Of a DNA stretch of 64,000 nucleotides, positions 34,030-42,700 are shown piece after piece. Below the pieces are notes generated by a model. That model was given only the letters and a program-made list of their open reading frames with translations. It was not told where the DNA came from and made no database searches. The translations under genes were made by a program, and so were the position numbers. Source of the DNA: Pedobacter sp. SYSU D00535. GTDB lineage: Bacteria > Bacteroidota > Bacteroidia > Sphingobacteriales > Sphingobacteriaceae. Positions within the stretch are counted from its first letter, which is position 1; the number at the start of each line of letters is the position of its first letter. The stretch covers positions 682,001-746,000 of the forward strand of contig NZ_JAFEWD010000001.1 of NCBI RefSeq assembly GCF_017355855.1. The letters are read 5' to 3'.

Positions 34030-35841
34030 TGCATCTATCTCTATACCCAGCTTCTTTAAGAGCAGGGAGGCGTTGAACGTCTTGCATTCGCCCTCTTTCA
34101 GCTTGTAATCAAAAGTCATTTCGTTGTCCATTACCTGGATGTCGAAGTAGAAGTTTCGGATATAGGTCGGATACTTTTTCTCAAGTTCAGCGATCTGGAG
34201 ATCGTGTGTGGCTACAATACCGACGGCCTTCTGCGAGATCAGTCGCTCTATGATTGCTTTGGATCCAAGGTATTTGTCTACGGAATTAGTTCCCCGCAGC
34301 ATCTCATCAATTAAAAAGTAGATCTTTTGGCCTTTCTGCAACACATCCAGCAACAGCTGAATCCTATTTAGCTCGGCTCGAAAGGTAGAAATGCTCTCAT
34401 TCAGAGAATCGCGGATACGCATGTACGTAAAGAATCTCATATTACTGATTTCCATGGCCGAGGCACAAACCGGAGCGCCAGCAAGCGCAAGAACACCGTT
34501 TATTCCCACCGTCCTTAGAAAAGTGCTCTTTCCAGCCATGTTAGAGCCAGTGATGATATCGATCTTTAGCTCATTCTGCAAGCTAAAGTCATTAGGTACG
34601 CGTGTACTCTCTTCAATAAGCGGATGACCTAACTTAGTGGCTGTATAGGTATAACCTTCTCCGGTCGCGATAGTCGGAAAAGACCAGTGAGGATAATTAT
34701 AGTGAATGCTACTGAGACTGACGAGCGACTCAAAACCTGCAATAACTTGAAAAGCATTTTCCAGTAGGGAGCGATTTTCCTCCCGCCACTGCTCAATCGC
34801 CAGCAGTTGCTTCATGTCCCAGGCAAAAATAGCATTCAGTACCGGTCCAACGAAAATATTGAGACGTGCTTCCAGTTTTCCGATTAGCTTCGAAAGCTTC
34901 TTCAATTGCTGCGAGAGTAGTACCGTTTCTTGCCTCCCCTTTAAAGATTCCCGCAACGACCGGGTTAGTGGAGATGTCCAGCTTTCCTGTTCAACAACTA
35001 AAAAGGCATCAGCATAGTTCGACAACGTTTTTCCTAACCGAGAAATCAATCGGTCGGCCTTGTTAACCTGCATGGAATGCGAAACAACAATGGCCCCATT
35101 AGTAATACCTACGATAATGAGAAATATCGCAAATGCGGAAATAAAATAGGTAAGAACAACTCCGCCCAGAAATAACCAGGGGGCTGCTTTTACGTAGGTC
35201 TTCAGCAGCTTACTGCGCTGTTCCGGCTCTTGGCTGAGGTAATGAAAAAGATTGACAGTATCCTCTTTGCCAGTATCTTTTGCAAAAAGCAGCAAGGCTT
35301 TAAACTGCTGCATCCAATCCGGTTTGCTTGCCAGTTCTTTTACTGCTTCCTGCCTTTCGGCGATATCCTGATCAGCAGCAGCCTGCTTTAGCCATTCGGC
35401 CAGTAGCTCCTGCCCTGCGGGACTAGCACTGCGGTTAATCAATTTGTAGAGTGATGCGTCACCAAAAATATCGAGATCAGAAGTATATTCGTGATGATCA
35501 TTGATCCACCGGGAGCCGTCCGAATAAATAGTTGATTTCGAGGAGATGCTCGCGAGCTCGTTCTCGGTTACCAATTTCAACGCAGCAAAAAACGATTTCT
35601 GTTTTTCAAATCTGCTCTGCTGCTTTACCAACCAGGCAAAGCCGACAATTACCGAGAGCACCGCCAACTCAGTAAGCCACACCAATTCGAGCTTTAACGA
35701 CTGGTAGACCAGCAAACCTCCTGCGATTAAAGCAAACAGGCGCAGAAAGGAGTAGCGGTTGATCAGGGTTTCATAGCGTTTCCCTTCGGTCTCGGCCTCA
35801 ATTATTTTTGCCCGATAATATTTTAAAACAGTTTCCTGCAT
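34018..35841 (-). CDS. Membrane-anchored MutS-like ATPase
   Basis: The 607-residue protein has two hydrophobic helical regions, near residues 33-68 (LFALIAGGLLVYQSL and ELAVLSVIVGFAWLV) and near residues 215-250 (two helices). A MutS core domain follows, then the ABC ATPase with Walker A GSNMAGKSTFLRT near residue 430 and Walker B YFLIDEMLRGTN near residue 510. The mismatch-recognition domain I of MutS1 is missing. I chose ATG 35841: the alternative GTG at 35865 lies on top of a near-consensus -7 element at 35865-35872. It is divergent from the DUF2027-Smr gene. The function is not established; a mismatch-repair role is doubtful given the membrane anchor. Confidence 0.88.
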   Translation of the reverse strand: MQETVLKYYRAKIIEAETEGKRYETLINRYSFLRLFALIAGGLLVYQSLKLELVWLTELAVLSVIVGFAWLVKQQSRFEKQKSFFAALKLVTENELASISSKSTIYSDGSRWINDHHEYTSDLDIFGDASLYKLINRSASPAGQELLAEWLKQAAADQDIAERQEAVKELASKPDWMQQFKALLLFAKDTGKEDTVNLFHYLSQEPEQRSKLLKTYVKAAPWLFLGGVVLTYFISAFAIFLIIVGITNGAIVVSHSMQVNKADRLISRLGKTLSNYADAFLVVEQESWTSPLTRSLRESLKGRQETVLLSQQLKKLSKLIGKLEARLNIFVGPVLNAIFAWDMKQLLAIEQWREENRSLLENAFQVIAGFESLVSLSSIHYNYPHWSFPTIATGEGYTYTATKLGHPLIEESTRVPNDFSLQNELKIDIITGSNMAGKSTFLRTVGINGVLALAGAPVCASAMEISNMRFFTYMRIRDSLNESISTFRAELNRIQLLLDVLQKGQKIYFLIDEMLRGTNSVDKYLGSKAIIERLISQKAVGIVATHDLQIAELEKKYPTYIRNFYFDIQVMDNEMTFDYKLKEGECKTFNASLLLKKLGIEIDASDA

Positions 35842-35948
35842 ATTCAGATTCAGTATAAGATGCACAAAAATGCTATTTATTACGAAATGCGGAAGAGACG
35901 GCCGTACTTCATCCCCTTTGTGTAACTTCGAACCCTCAAAGTAATGTT

Positions 35949-36893
35949 ATGAAATTCAAGCTAGGAGAATTTGTTCGGTTTGTGGATGAGAAAAGAGAAG
36001 GATACATCACCACGATTTTTGACGAGACTATGATCGGTGTAACGGGTGATGATGATTTTGAAATTCCGGTTCCGGCAAATAAAGTGACGCGAGTGTACGG
36101 CCAGATGTATGAAGGAGTGGAAGACCAGGCACCACAGGTGAAAGAAATCCCATTAGCTGAATTTAAAAACACAGGCGTTTATCTGGCCATGATTTCAGAC
36201 CCGAACAAGGGGTCGGTTCTTCACTTCCACTTGCTAAACGAGACTTCATTTCAGCTGCTCCTCACCCTGAGCACCGAAAAATCAGGAGCGGTAAAAGGTC
36301 ACTTTTCCGGGATTGTAGCGCCAAATACTTCAGTAAAAGTTTATTCGGCTTCCTTAACTGACCTTAATATCTGGCCTTCCTTTTCCATACAAGTTCTATA
36401 CTATAGTACGCAGGAAGTGACAAGACCAGAGCCCTTGATCTTCAAAGAGAAGTTTAAGGCAAAAGATTTTTCAGGGGCTAAAAAGCAAGTACCCATGTTA
36501 AAACAGCAAGGCTGGCTTCTTCAGCTGGATGAAGAAGAAATTAAGATAGATGCAGAAAAATTGAAGGAGAGCTTTTTTAAACCGACGGAAGAAAAGAAAG
36601 AAATTGATAAGCCGCAACATGAAGTCGACCTGCATATCGAGAAGCTCCGCGACGATCACCAGTTCTTAAGCAACCGGGAAATTCTGAGGATCCAAATGGA
36701 GCATTTTAAGAAATCGCTGGATGCAGCCATCGTTCATAAACTTCCTTCCATTATTTTTATCCACGGGGTTGGCAACGGGACTTTAAGACACGAAATTCAT
36801 AAGGCGGTAAGCAAGCACCAGCAGGTAAAAACCTTTATGGATGCATACAAAGATCGCTACGGTTACGGAGCAACGGAAGTAATATTAAAATAA
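35949..36893 (+). CDS. DUF2027 and Smr domain protein
   Basis: The 314-residue protein has an N-terminal beta-rich segment (LGEFVRFVDEKREGYITTI), a DUF2027-like middle, and a C-terminal Smr domain (about residues 225-314) with VDLHIEKL and the IFIHGVGNGTLRHEI motif near residue 270. Smr domains are nucleases or nucleic-acid binders found fused to MutS2. Here Smr is encoded next to a MutS-like ATPase lacking it, on the opposite strand. A nucleic-acid role is likely; the detail is not known. Confidence 0.9.
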   Translation: MKFKLGEFVRFVDEKREGYITTIFDETMIGVTGDDDFEIPVPANKVTRVYGQMYEGVEDQAPQVKEIPLAEFKNTGVYLAMISDPNKGSVLHFHLLNETSFQLLLTLSTEKSGAVKGHFSGIVAPNTSVKVYSASLTDLNIWPSFSIQVLYYSTQEVTRPEPLIFKEKFKAKDFSGAKKQVPMLKQQGWLLQLDEEEIKIDAEKLKESFFKPTEEKKEIDKPQHEVDLHIEKLRDDHQFLSNREILRIQMEHFKKSLDAAIVHKLPSIIFIHGVGNGTLRHEIHKAVSKHQQVKTFMDAYKDRYGYGATEVILK

Positions 36894-36914
36894 TCCACTA
36901 TCGACGTAATACCC

Positions 36915-38273
36915 GTGAAGTTTCAGTTATCGAGCTACCTTCCACACTATCGTTCCAATTTAACGCTGGCTATCCCCGTGGTGATCTCGCAGCTTGGCCA
37001 TATGCTGGTTCACATGGCTGACAGCATTATTGTGGGACAATTTGCAGGGACGGTGCCACTCGCCGCTGTCTCCCTGGTGAATAGCACCTTCACTGTGGTG
37101 ATGATGATCGGCCTGGGAATTTCTTATGGCCTCACTCCTCTCATCGCTCAGGAAAACGGCAGAAACAACTTCCGCGAATGCGGAAAGCTTTTAGCAAACA
37201 GTCTGTTGATAAACATTATAACGAGCCTTATCCTGTTTGTACTCATCTATTATGGAGTACTACTTATTATAGACGATCTTGATCAATCGCCGGCGGTTGT
37301 AGCAGAAGCAAAACCTTTCCTGGGACTACTTGGAATTTCCATCGTCCCCTTGCTCATTTTCAACACGTTTAAGCAGTTTGCAGAAGGACTGGGATTTACC
37401 AAGCAAGCGATGTTTGTTTCGGTGGCTGGCAATATCCTGAACGTAATCCTGGGGATCACTTTCGTGAAAGGTTTATTTGGGATCGAACCAATGGGCGTTC
37501 GCGGCGTGGGCTGGAGTACCCTGATCGACCGAACACTGATGGCGGTGGTAATGGGTGTTTATATCATGAGGTCAGAACACTTCAGGAAATACCTGAAAAA
37601 CTTCGCGCTTAAGCGGATAAGCAAAGTTCGATCATTAAAAATATTGAAAATTGGAGCACCGGTAGCCATGCAGTACACCTTCGAGGTCAGCGCCTTCAGT
37701 GGAGCAGCAATTATGATGGGAACTATTGGAGTAGCTGAACAGGCAGCGCATCAAATTGCAATAAACCTTGCGGCGATGACCTACATGATGGCAAGTGGCT
37801 TTTCTGCCGCTGCAACCATCAAAACAGGCAATAATCTGGGCAAGAAGGATATACAGCAGCTCCGCCTCTCGGCTACCTCCAGCTATCACCTGGTGAATGC
37901 CTTTATGCTGCTGGCGGCCATCCTGTTTATCTTACTAAATGACCAGCTTCCCTGGATCTACACCTCCGACCGGTCGGTAATTACCGTGGCGGCGCAACTC
38001 TTGATCATTGCGGGTTTCTTTCAGCTGTTTGACGGAGCACAAGTAGTAGGCTTGGGCATTTTAAGAGGACTCGGCGACGTCAACATCCCCACCATTATCA
38101 CCTTCCTGGCTTATTGGGGAGTAGGACTGCCGGTAGCCTATTATGTAGGGATAGTTTTGGGATATGAAGGAAAAGGCGTTTGGTTCGGACTAACGCTCGG
38201 CCTCCTGATTTCTGCCGTCCTGCTGTTCCTGCGGTACCGGAAAACACTAAATAGGCTATCTTTCCAGCAATAA
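36915..38273 (+). CDS. MATE family efflux transporter
   Basis: The 452-residue inner-membrane protein has 12 helices in two similar bundles and the MATE features AIPVVISQLGHMLVHMADSIIVGQ at about residues 19-42 and the second-half PVAMQYTFEVSAFSGAAIMMG. These proteins export cationic drugs or metabolites with sodium or proton exchange. It is 21 bases after the Smr gene on the same strand and may share its transcript. Confidence 0.95.
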   Translation: MKFQLSSYLPHYRSNLTLAIPVVISQLGHMLVHMADSIIVGQFAGTVPLAAVSLVNSTFTVVMMIGLGISYGLTPLIAQENGRNNFRECGKLLANSLLINIITSLILFVLIYYGVLLIIDDLDQSPAVVAEAKPFLGLLGISIVPLLIFNTFKQFAEGLGFTKQAMFVSVAGNILNVILGITFVKGLFGIEPMGVRGVGWSTLIDRTLMAVVMGVYIMRSEHFRKYLKNFALKRISKVRSLKILKIGAPVAMQYTFEVSAFSGAAIMMGTIGVAEQAAHQIAINLAAMTYMMASGFSAAATIKTGNNLGKKDIQQLRLSATSSYHLVNAFMLLAAILFILLNDQLPWIYTSDRSVITVAAQLLIIAGFFQLFDGAQVVGLGILRGLGDVNIPTIITFLAYWGVGLPVAYYVGIVLGYEGKGVWFGLTLGLLISAVLLFLRYRKTLNRLSFQQ

Positions 38274-38299
38274 ACTTTAACGGCATTTACCCGGACTCT

Positions 38300-38307
38300 T
38301 ATATTTG
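38300..38307 (+). promoter_or_regulatory. Candidate -7 element of ppnP
   Basis: TATATTTG fits TAnnTTTG and lies 16 bases before the ATG at 38324, predicting a short leader of about 10 bases. Confidence 0.5.
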
Positions 38308-38323
38308 CAGCAAAAAGTAAAAC

Positions 38324-38605
38324 ATGATAAACGTAAACGAGTATTTTGACGGCGCTGTTAAATCCCTGGGATATGAGTCAGCTGAAGGAAAATCAACGAT
38401 CGGCGTGATCGAAAAAGGTGAGTATGAATTTGGTACTTCACAGCATGAAACCATGGTAGTGATAGAAGGAGCTTTAGAAGCATTACTGCCTGATTCAACC
38501 GAATGGACAATGTATTCAAACGGTCAGTCTTTTGAAGTACCCGCCAACACTTCCTTCAAAGTTAAAGCACAGCAGCAAACCTCTTATTTGTGTAAATACA
38601 AGTAA
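38324..38605 (+). CDS. ppnP: Pyrimidine/purine nucleoside phosphorylase PpnP
   Basis: The 93-residue cupin-like protein covers the whole family length: NVNEYFDGAVKSLGYES at the start, GVIEKGEYEFGTSQHETMVV near residue 28 and SFEVPANTSFKVKAQQQTSYLCKY at the end. PpnP cleaves nucleosides with phosphate in nucleoside salvage. It is a single gene with its own promoter. Confidence 0.93.
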   Translation: MINVNEYFDGAVKSLGYESAEGKSTIGVIEKGEYEFGTSQHETMVVIEGALEALLPDSTEWTMYSNGQSFEVPANTSFKVKAQQQTSYLCKYK

Positions 38606-39017
38606 TAAATATAAGGGGAGCTAACTCTTTTCCTCGCTCCCCTCTAACTATCTACGCCCCGATACTACTACTCCCCCAAAACCTAAAGCCGTTGGGTAGA
38701 AATACTTACACTAATCGTTTTATACCTGTACATCTATACAGACAAGCTCTGCGGGGAAATAGACACAAATTGTAGTCAAATCCATTCTTCTCTCTTTTTG
38801 GTCCCAACATTCAGTTCAGAGGTTTTCTTGGTTTAATGGCGATAGGGCCAGTAATGCCTGAGAAGTGGCCCCTCCGGCATAGATTATGTACCTCTGTTCG
38901 AAACAAACAACAAGAGCAAAGATAATTCTGACCTAAGATTGAGTTTACAAATCGACCCTAACATTGTACCTGAGAAACATGGTAACGAACTAAAGCACTA
39001 ACCAAAAGAAAATACTT
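38606..39017. other. Intergenic region of about 410 bases without a gene
   Basis: It holds one perfect 8-bp hairpin (AGGGGAGC at 38614-38621 with GCTCCCCT at 38636-38643), which may terminate ppnP but lacks a T run. Nothing else recognisable is seen on either strand: no open frame of note, no tRNA and no repeat. Confidence 0.5.
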
Positions 39018-39560
39018 ATGAATTTGCATCCGCATACTATTGAAAAGTTTTGCAATCAACACAAGACAATCAAGAACTATATAGACGACCTTCCACCAGA
39101 AGCCATCTATAATAGGTTAAATCACGACAAATTCTCGATTCATGAAACCATCGCCTATTTAACCAGGTATCATCATGTATTCATGGACAGGTTAGTCAGG
39201 ATGATGAGAGAAGTAAATCCTTATTTTGAGGTTTATAAACCCGATGAAGATCCTGAATTTAGGTTCACCTGTGCTAAAACGACAGGGTCGTTGATGCACG
39301 AGCTATATCGTCTGAGAAATGAACTCTGGTTGAAGTTCGAAGAAATGCCAGCAGAGCATCTGGCTCGTGTAGGAACACACGCCGTGTTAGGCAGGATGAA
39401 CATCAGTCAGTGGACTGAATTCTTTCTTTTGCACGAGTCAAACCAGCTATTTAAAATATTTAAGATGTCAGGATCATTCTGGTCCATGGAAATGGGCAAA
39501 AACAACAACGTGATCTATCTACCCCGATTGTCGAACTACATCGACGAACTGGCGGTTTAA
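39018..39560 (+). CDS. DinB-like four-helix protein
   Basis: The 180-residue protein has the DinB/YfiT-like pattern of a helical bundle with metal-binding His positions: HDKFSIHETIAYLTRYHHVFMDRL near residue 36 and MNISQWTEFFLLHESNQLFKI near residue 128. Family members bind a divalent metal and some act as thiol-dependent transferases. It stands alone with a terminator after it. Confidence 0.85.
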   Translation: MNLHPHTIEKFCNQHKTIKNYIDDLPPEAIYNRLNHDKFSIHETIAYLTRYHHVFMDRLVRMMREVNPYFEVYKPDEDPEFRFTCAKTTGSLMHELYRLRNELWLKFEEMPAEHLARVGTHAVLGRMNISQWTEFFLLHESNQLFKIFKMSGSFWSMEMGKNNNVIYLPRLSNYIDELAV

Positions 39561-39586
39561 TCATAAAAATGCGAAACAGTTGAAAC

Positions 39587-39618
39587 GAGGCGGCCTATGG
39601 GTTGCCTCTTTTTGTTTT
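39587..39618 (+). terminator. Rho-independent terminator after the DinB-like gene
   Basis: A 9-bp stem with two G-T pairs (GAGGCGGCC at 39587-39595 with GGTTGCCTC at 39600-39608) is followed by TTTTTGTTTT. Confidence 0.8.
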
Positions 39619-39709
39619 AATGTATCCTATATCCCCCTAAAACCGTATACCTCAGAATTCTAGATAGCGCCTCAGGTTGAATAAACAGCTAACATAGAAT
39701 AACGAGCGG

Positions 39710-42700
39710 ATGATTAGAGTTTTTACGGTTTTTTCTTTTCTAGTTTTTTTCTTCACTTCTACTTCTTACGGTCAACATATCACGATCGGCACTATTGACG
39801 CCGGTCCTTATGGACAGAATGCGACTATCGCGGTCCCTTTACATGTAGAGGATCCCGGAGGGAAGCTCCAGGTGGATAATATTTTCAGGCTTTACATTTC
39901 TGATGCAACAGGCAGCTTCGCTTCCGAAAAAGAAATAGGTTCATATAACGGCTTCTATACTACTTTTATCAACGGCACCATACCAGCGGGTCTACCGGCT
40001 GGAAGTTACAAGTTCAGGGTGAAAAGCACTTCCGGGGCGGCTGAAAGCAATATTTCAAATGCAATTACTGTGCAAGCCAGCACGGGTCTTCAGGCAAGTA
40101 TTGACGCCCCTCTTACCCAGACGCTAAGCAATAACCCAAAAACCTTTGGTAACTGTGAAGGAGCGGAATTTTCAGCGTTTAATTTCAGAAACACGTCGTC
40201 GGCGGGAGCTACCGTTAGCGCCAGGTTTACCAATGAGTTTAATGCAGCAGACGTCAAGTCAATCAGCTTCTCCGAAGGTACCAAAACGTTTTATGCTGAT
40301 GTTACCCACTATACAATTTTTGTAAAGGCCGAGTTGGGCGGAACCATTGCCACAAAAGCATATTTTCTCATCAACAATACTGTAAACACTGCTTTCAGTA
40401 CTTCAGGAACCAACACAGTCTGCCTTCCTGCAGGGGTTCTGGAATACGGAGTAGAGACTTCCTCAGCAAGTGGTATCCAAAACAACTTCCCGGGTAATAC
40501 TTACCAGATAAACTGGGGCGATGATGCTGTTGATGTCTACACGCTAAATCAGATCAAGGCCAATGGCAGCAAGGTAAAACATACCTATTACAAGTCATCC
40601 TGCGGAAAAAAGATCACCATCGACAACGCCACCTACTACAATGTTTTCGGTATCATTATCCAGGCAAAAAGCCCTTACTGCAGTTCTATAGGTGTTCCTA
40701 TCTCCAGTCAGGCAAAAGTAGTTACTCAGCCTGAAAACCGTTTCGAGACTCCCAAATATGCCTGTTTAAATACCCCGCTAACTATAAATAACAGTTCCCT
40801 TTCCGGGGAAAACCCAAGTGCGACTACTCCTGAGTGTCAAAACAACAACGTTGTTTATTTTTGGTATGTAGACGACGTGCTGGTGACGCCCGACGGAGTA
40901 CCGCTGTCCTACCAGCTAAAGCACACCTTTACTACTGCCGGCGAACACAGGATCAGGCTGGAGTCGAAAAGCAACTCAAGGTGCCAGGCTCCTCCTGTTG
41001 AAAGGAAAATTTGGATTCAGAATCCTCCAAAGCCTGATTTTAAATTGAGTGAAGAACTAGTGTGTCTGAATTCAACGATCAAAGTAACAGACCTCTCGGT
41101 GGTGGACAACACAGGTGACGCTCCGAACGATTACCTTTGGACGATCAGTGGTCCGGCAGCTCCGGCTTTTACAAATGGCACCACCGCTACCAGCAAGGAA
41201 CCACAGTTTGTGGTAGGTAAAGCAGGCGTATATACTATAAAACTGACCATCACCTCGTCCTGCAAACCTGTGGTAAGCAAGGAAGTGACCTTTGTGGTGA
41301 ATGAAAAACCTGTCATTACCGCTACCTGGCAGGCAAACCTATGTGGTAAGGGCCAACTGTTAACGTTTAATAACAGCGGGGGGAATCCAGTTCCCACTGA
41401 AATTACCGGTACTTTTAAGGAGGAAACGGCTAGCTACACCTGGAAGATTTCGGGCGGATCGTATGCGCTGAAAAACGGTACGAGTCTCAACTCCAAAGAG
41501 CCTGCTATCCTCTTCAATGACTACGGCACCTATACGATCGAAGTAACAGCAACCAACAATTGCGGCAGCACGTCCTTCACAAAACAAATAACATTTAACG
41601 AATCTCCTACGGTAAGCGCCGGCGAAGACCAGGTGATTTGCGCTGATGAAACAGTAAGCCTTACCGGAGTACTTTCCGGACCGCCGGTTTCGTCGTACAT
41701 CTGGAAGGGCGGCAAGGGGACGTTCTCTCCGGGAAGAAATTCTCTTAACCCTGTTTATACCCCTTCTGCTGATGAGATTAAAGCAGGAAAAGTAGAGCTT
41801 ATCCTTGCTGCCGTAACATCTAACCCTGCGCCCTGCGATAAGGTGGAAGATGTGGTCGTGATAACCATTAATCCTACAAACAAAATTACTACGGCTGCAG
41901 CAAAAGAGATCTGTACCGGCACTTCCGTAGATTACAATCCGGAAGCAGTAATAAAAAACAGCGAAATACGATGGACTGCGGTAGGAACTGCAAATGCCAG
42001 TGGCTACAAATCAAGCGGAACAGGTAAGATTGAAGATATACTTACAAACACTTCTAATGACGCAACCGCAACAGTAACTTATACCATTACTCCGCGGGCA
42101 AATGGCTGTGACGGAGAATCCTTCACTTTTACTGTTTCCGTATCACCGGTGCCTACTGTTTCTGCTACAGCAAAAAACGCAATAGTTTGTACTAAGACTA
42201 GCTCCGGCATTGAACTTAGCGCTCCTTTTGCTGGCACGCTTTACACCTGGACAAGTTCTGTCACCGGCGATATTACGGGCCATTCTCAACAAGCAACTCC
42301 GGCGAGCCTCGCGGCTATAAATGATATGCTGGTCAACGCCGGAAATACGCAAGGCACCGCTACTTACGTGATTACTCCAGTAACCGCAGCGGGTTGCGCT
42401 GGAACTCCGGTTACTGTTACAGTTACCGTTACCGCTGCTCCTGTTATCGCCAATGCCGGTGCGGATCAAAAGCTCTGCAGCGTGACTACTACTAAGCTGG
42501 ACGGAAACTTTGCGGGAAGCGGTGCAGGAAAATGGGAGCTCTTGTCGGGACAAGCAGGGGTAACATTTGACGATGCATCAAAGGCTGATGCTACCGTTTT
42601 TGGCTTGAAACAGGGACAAACTTATAATTTCAAATGGACTATCTCAGGCCCCGGAACATGTTCATCCTCGGAAGACATAGTAACAGTATCCAATCTTAAT

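Noticed and set aside
35842-35865. GTG start at 35865 for the MutS-like protein
   Set aside because: It overlaps a near-consensus -7 element at 35865-35872, and the extra eight residues have no family-like content.
42143-42553. 136-residue minus-strand frame
   Set aside because: Fully inside the giant PKD protein gene on the opposite strand; no family features and a Ser/Arg-rich shadow composition.
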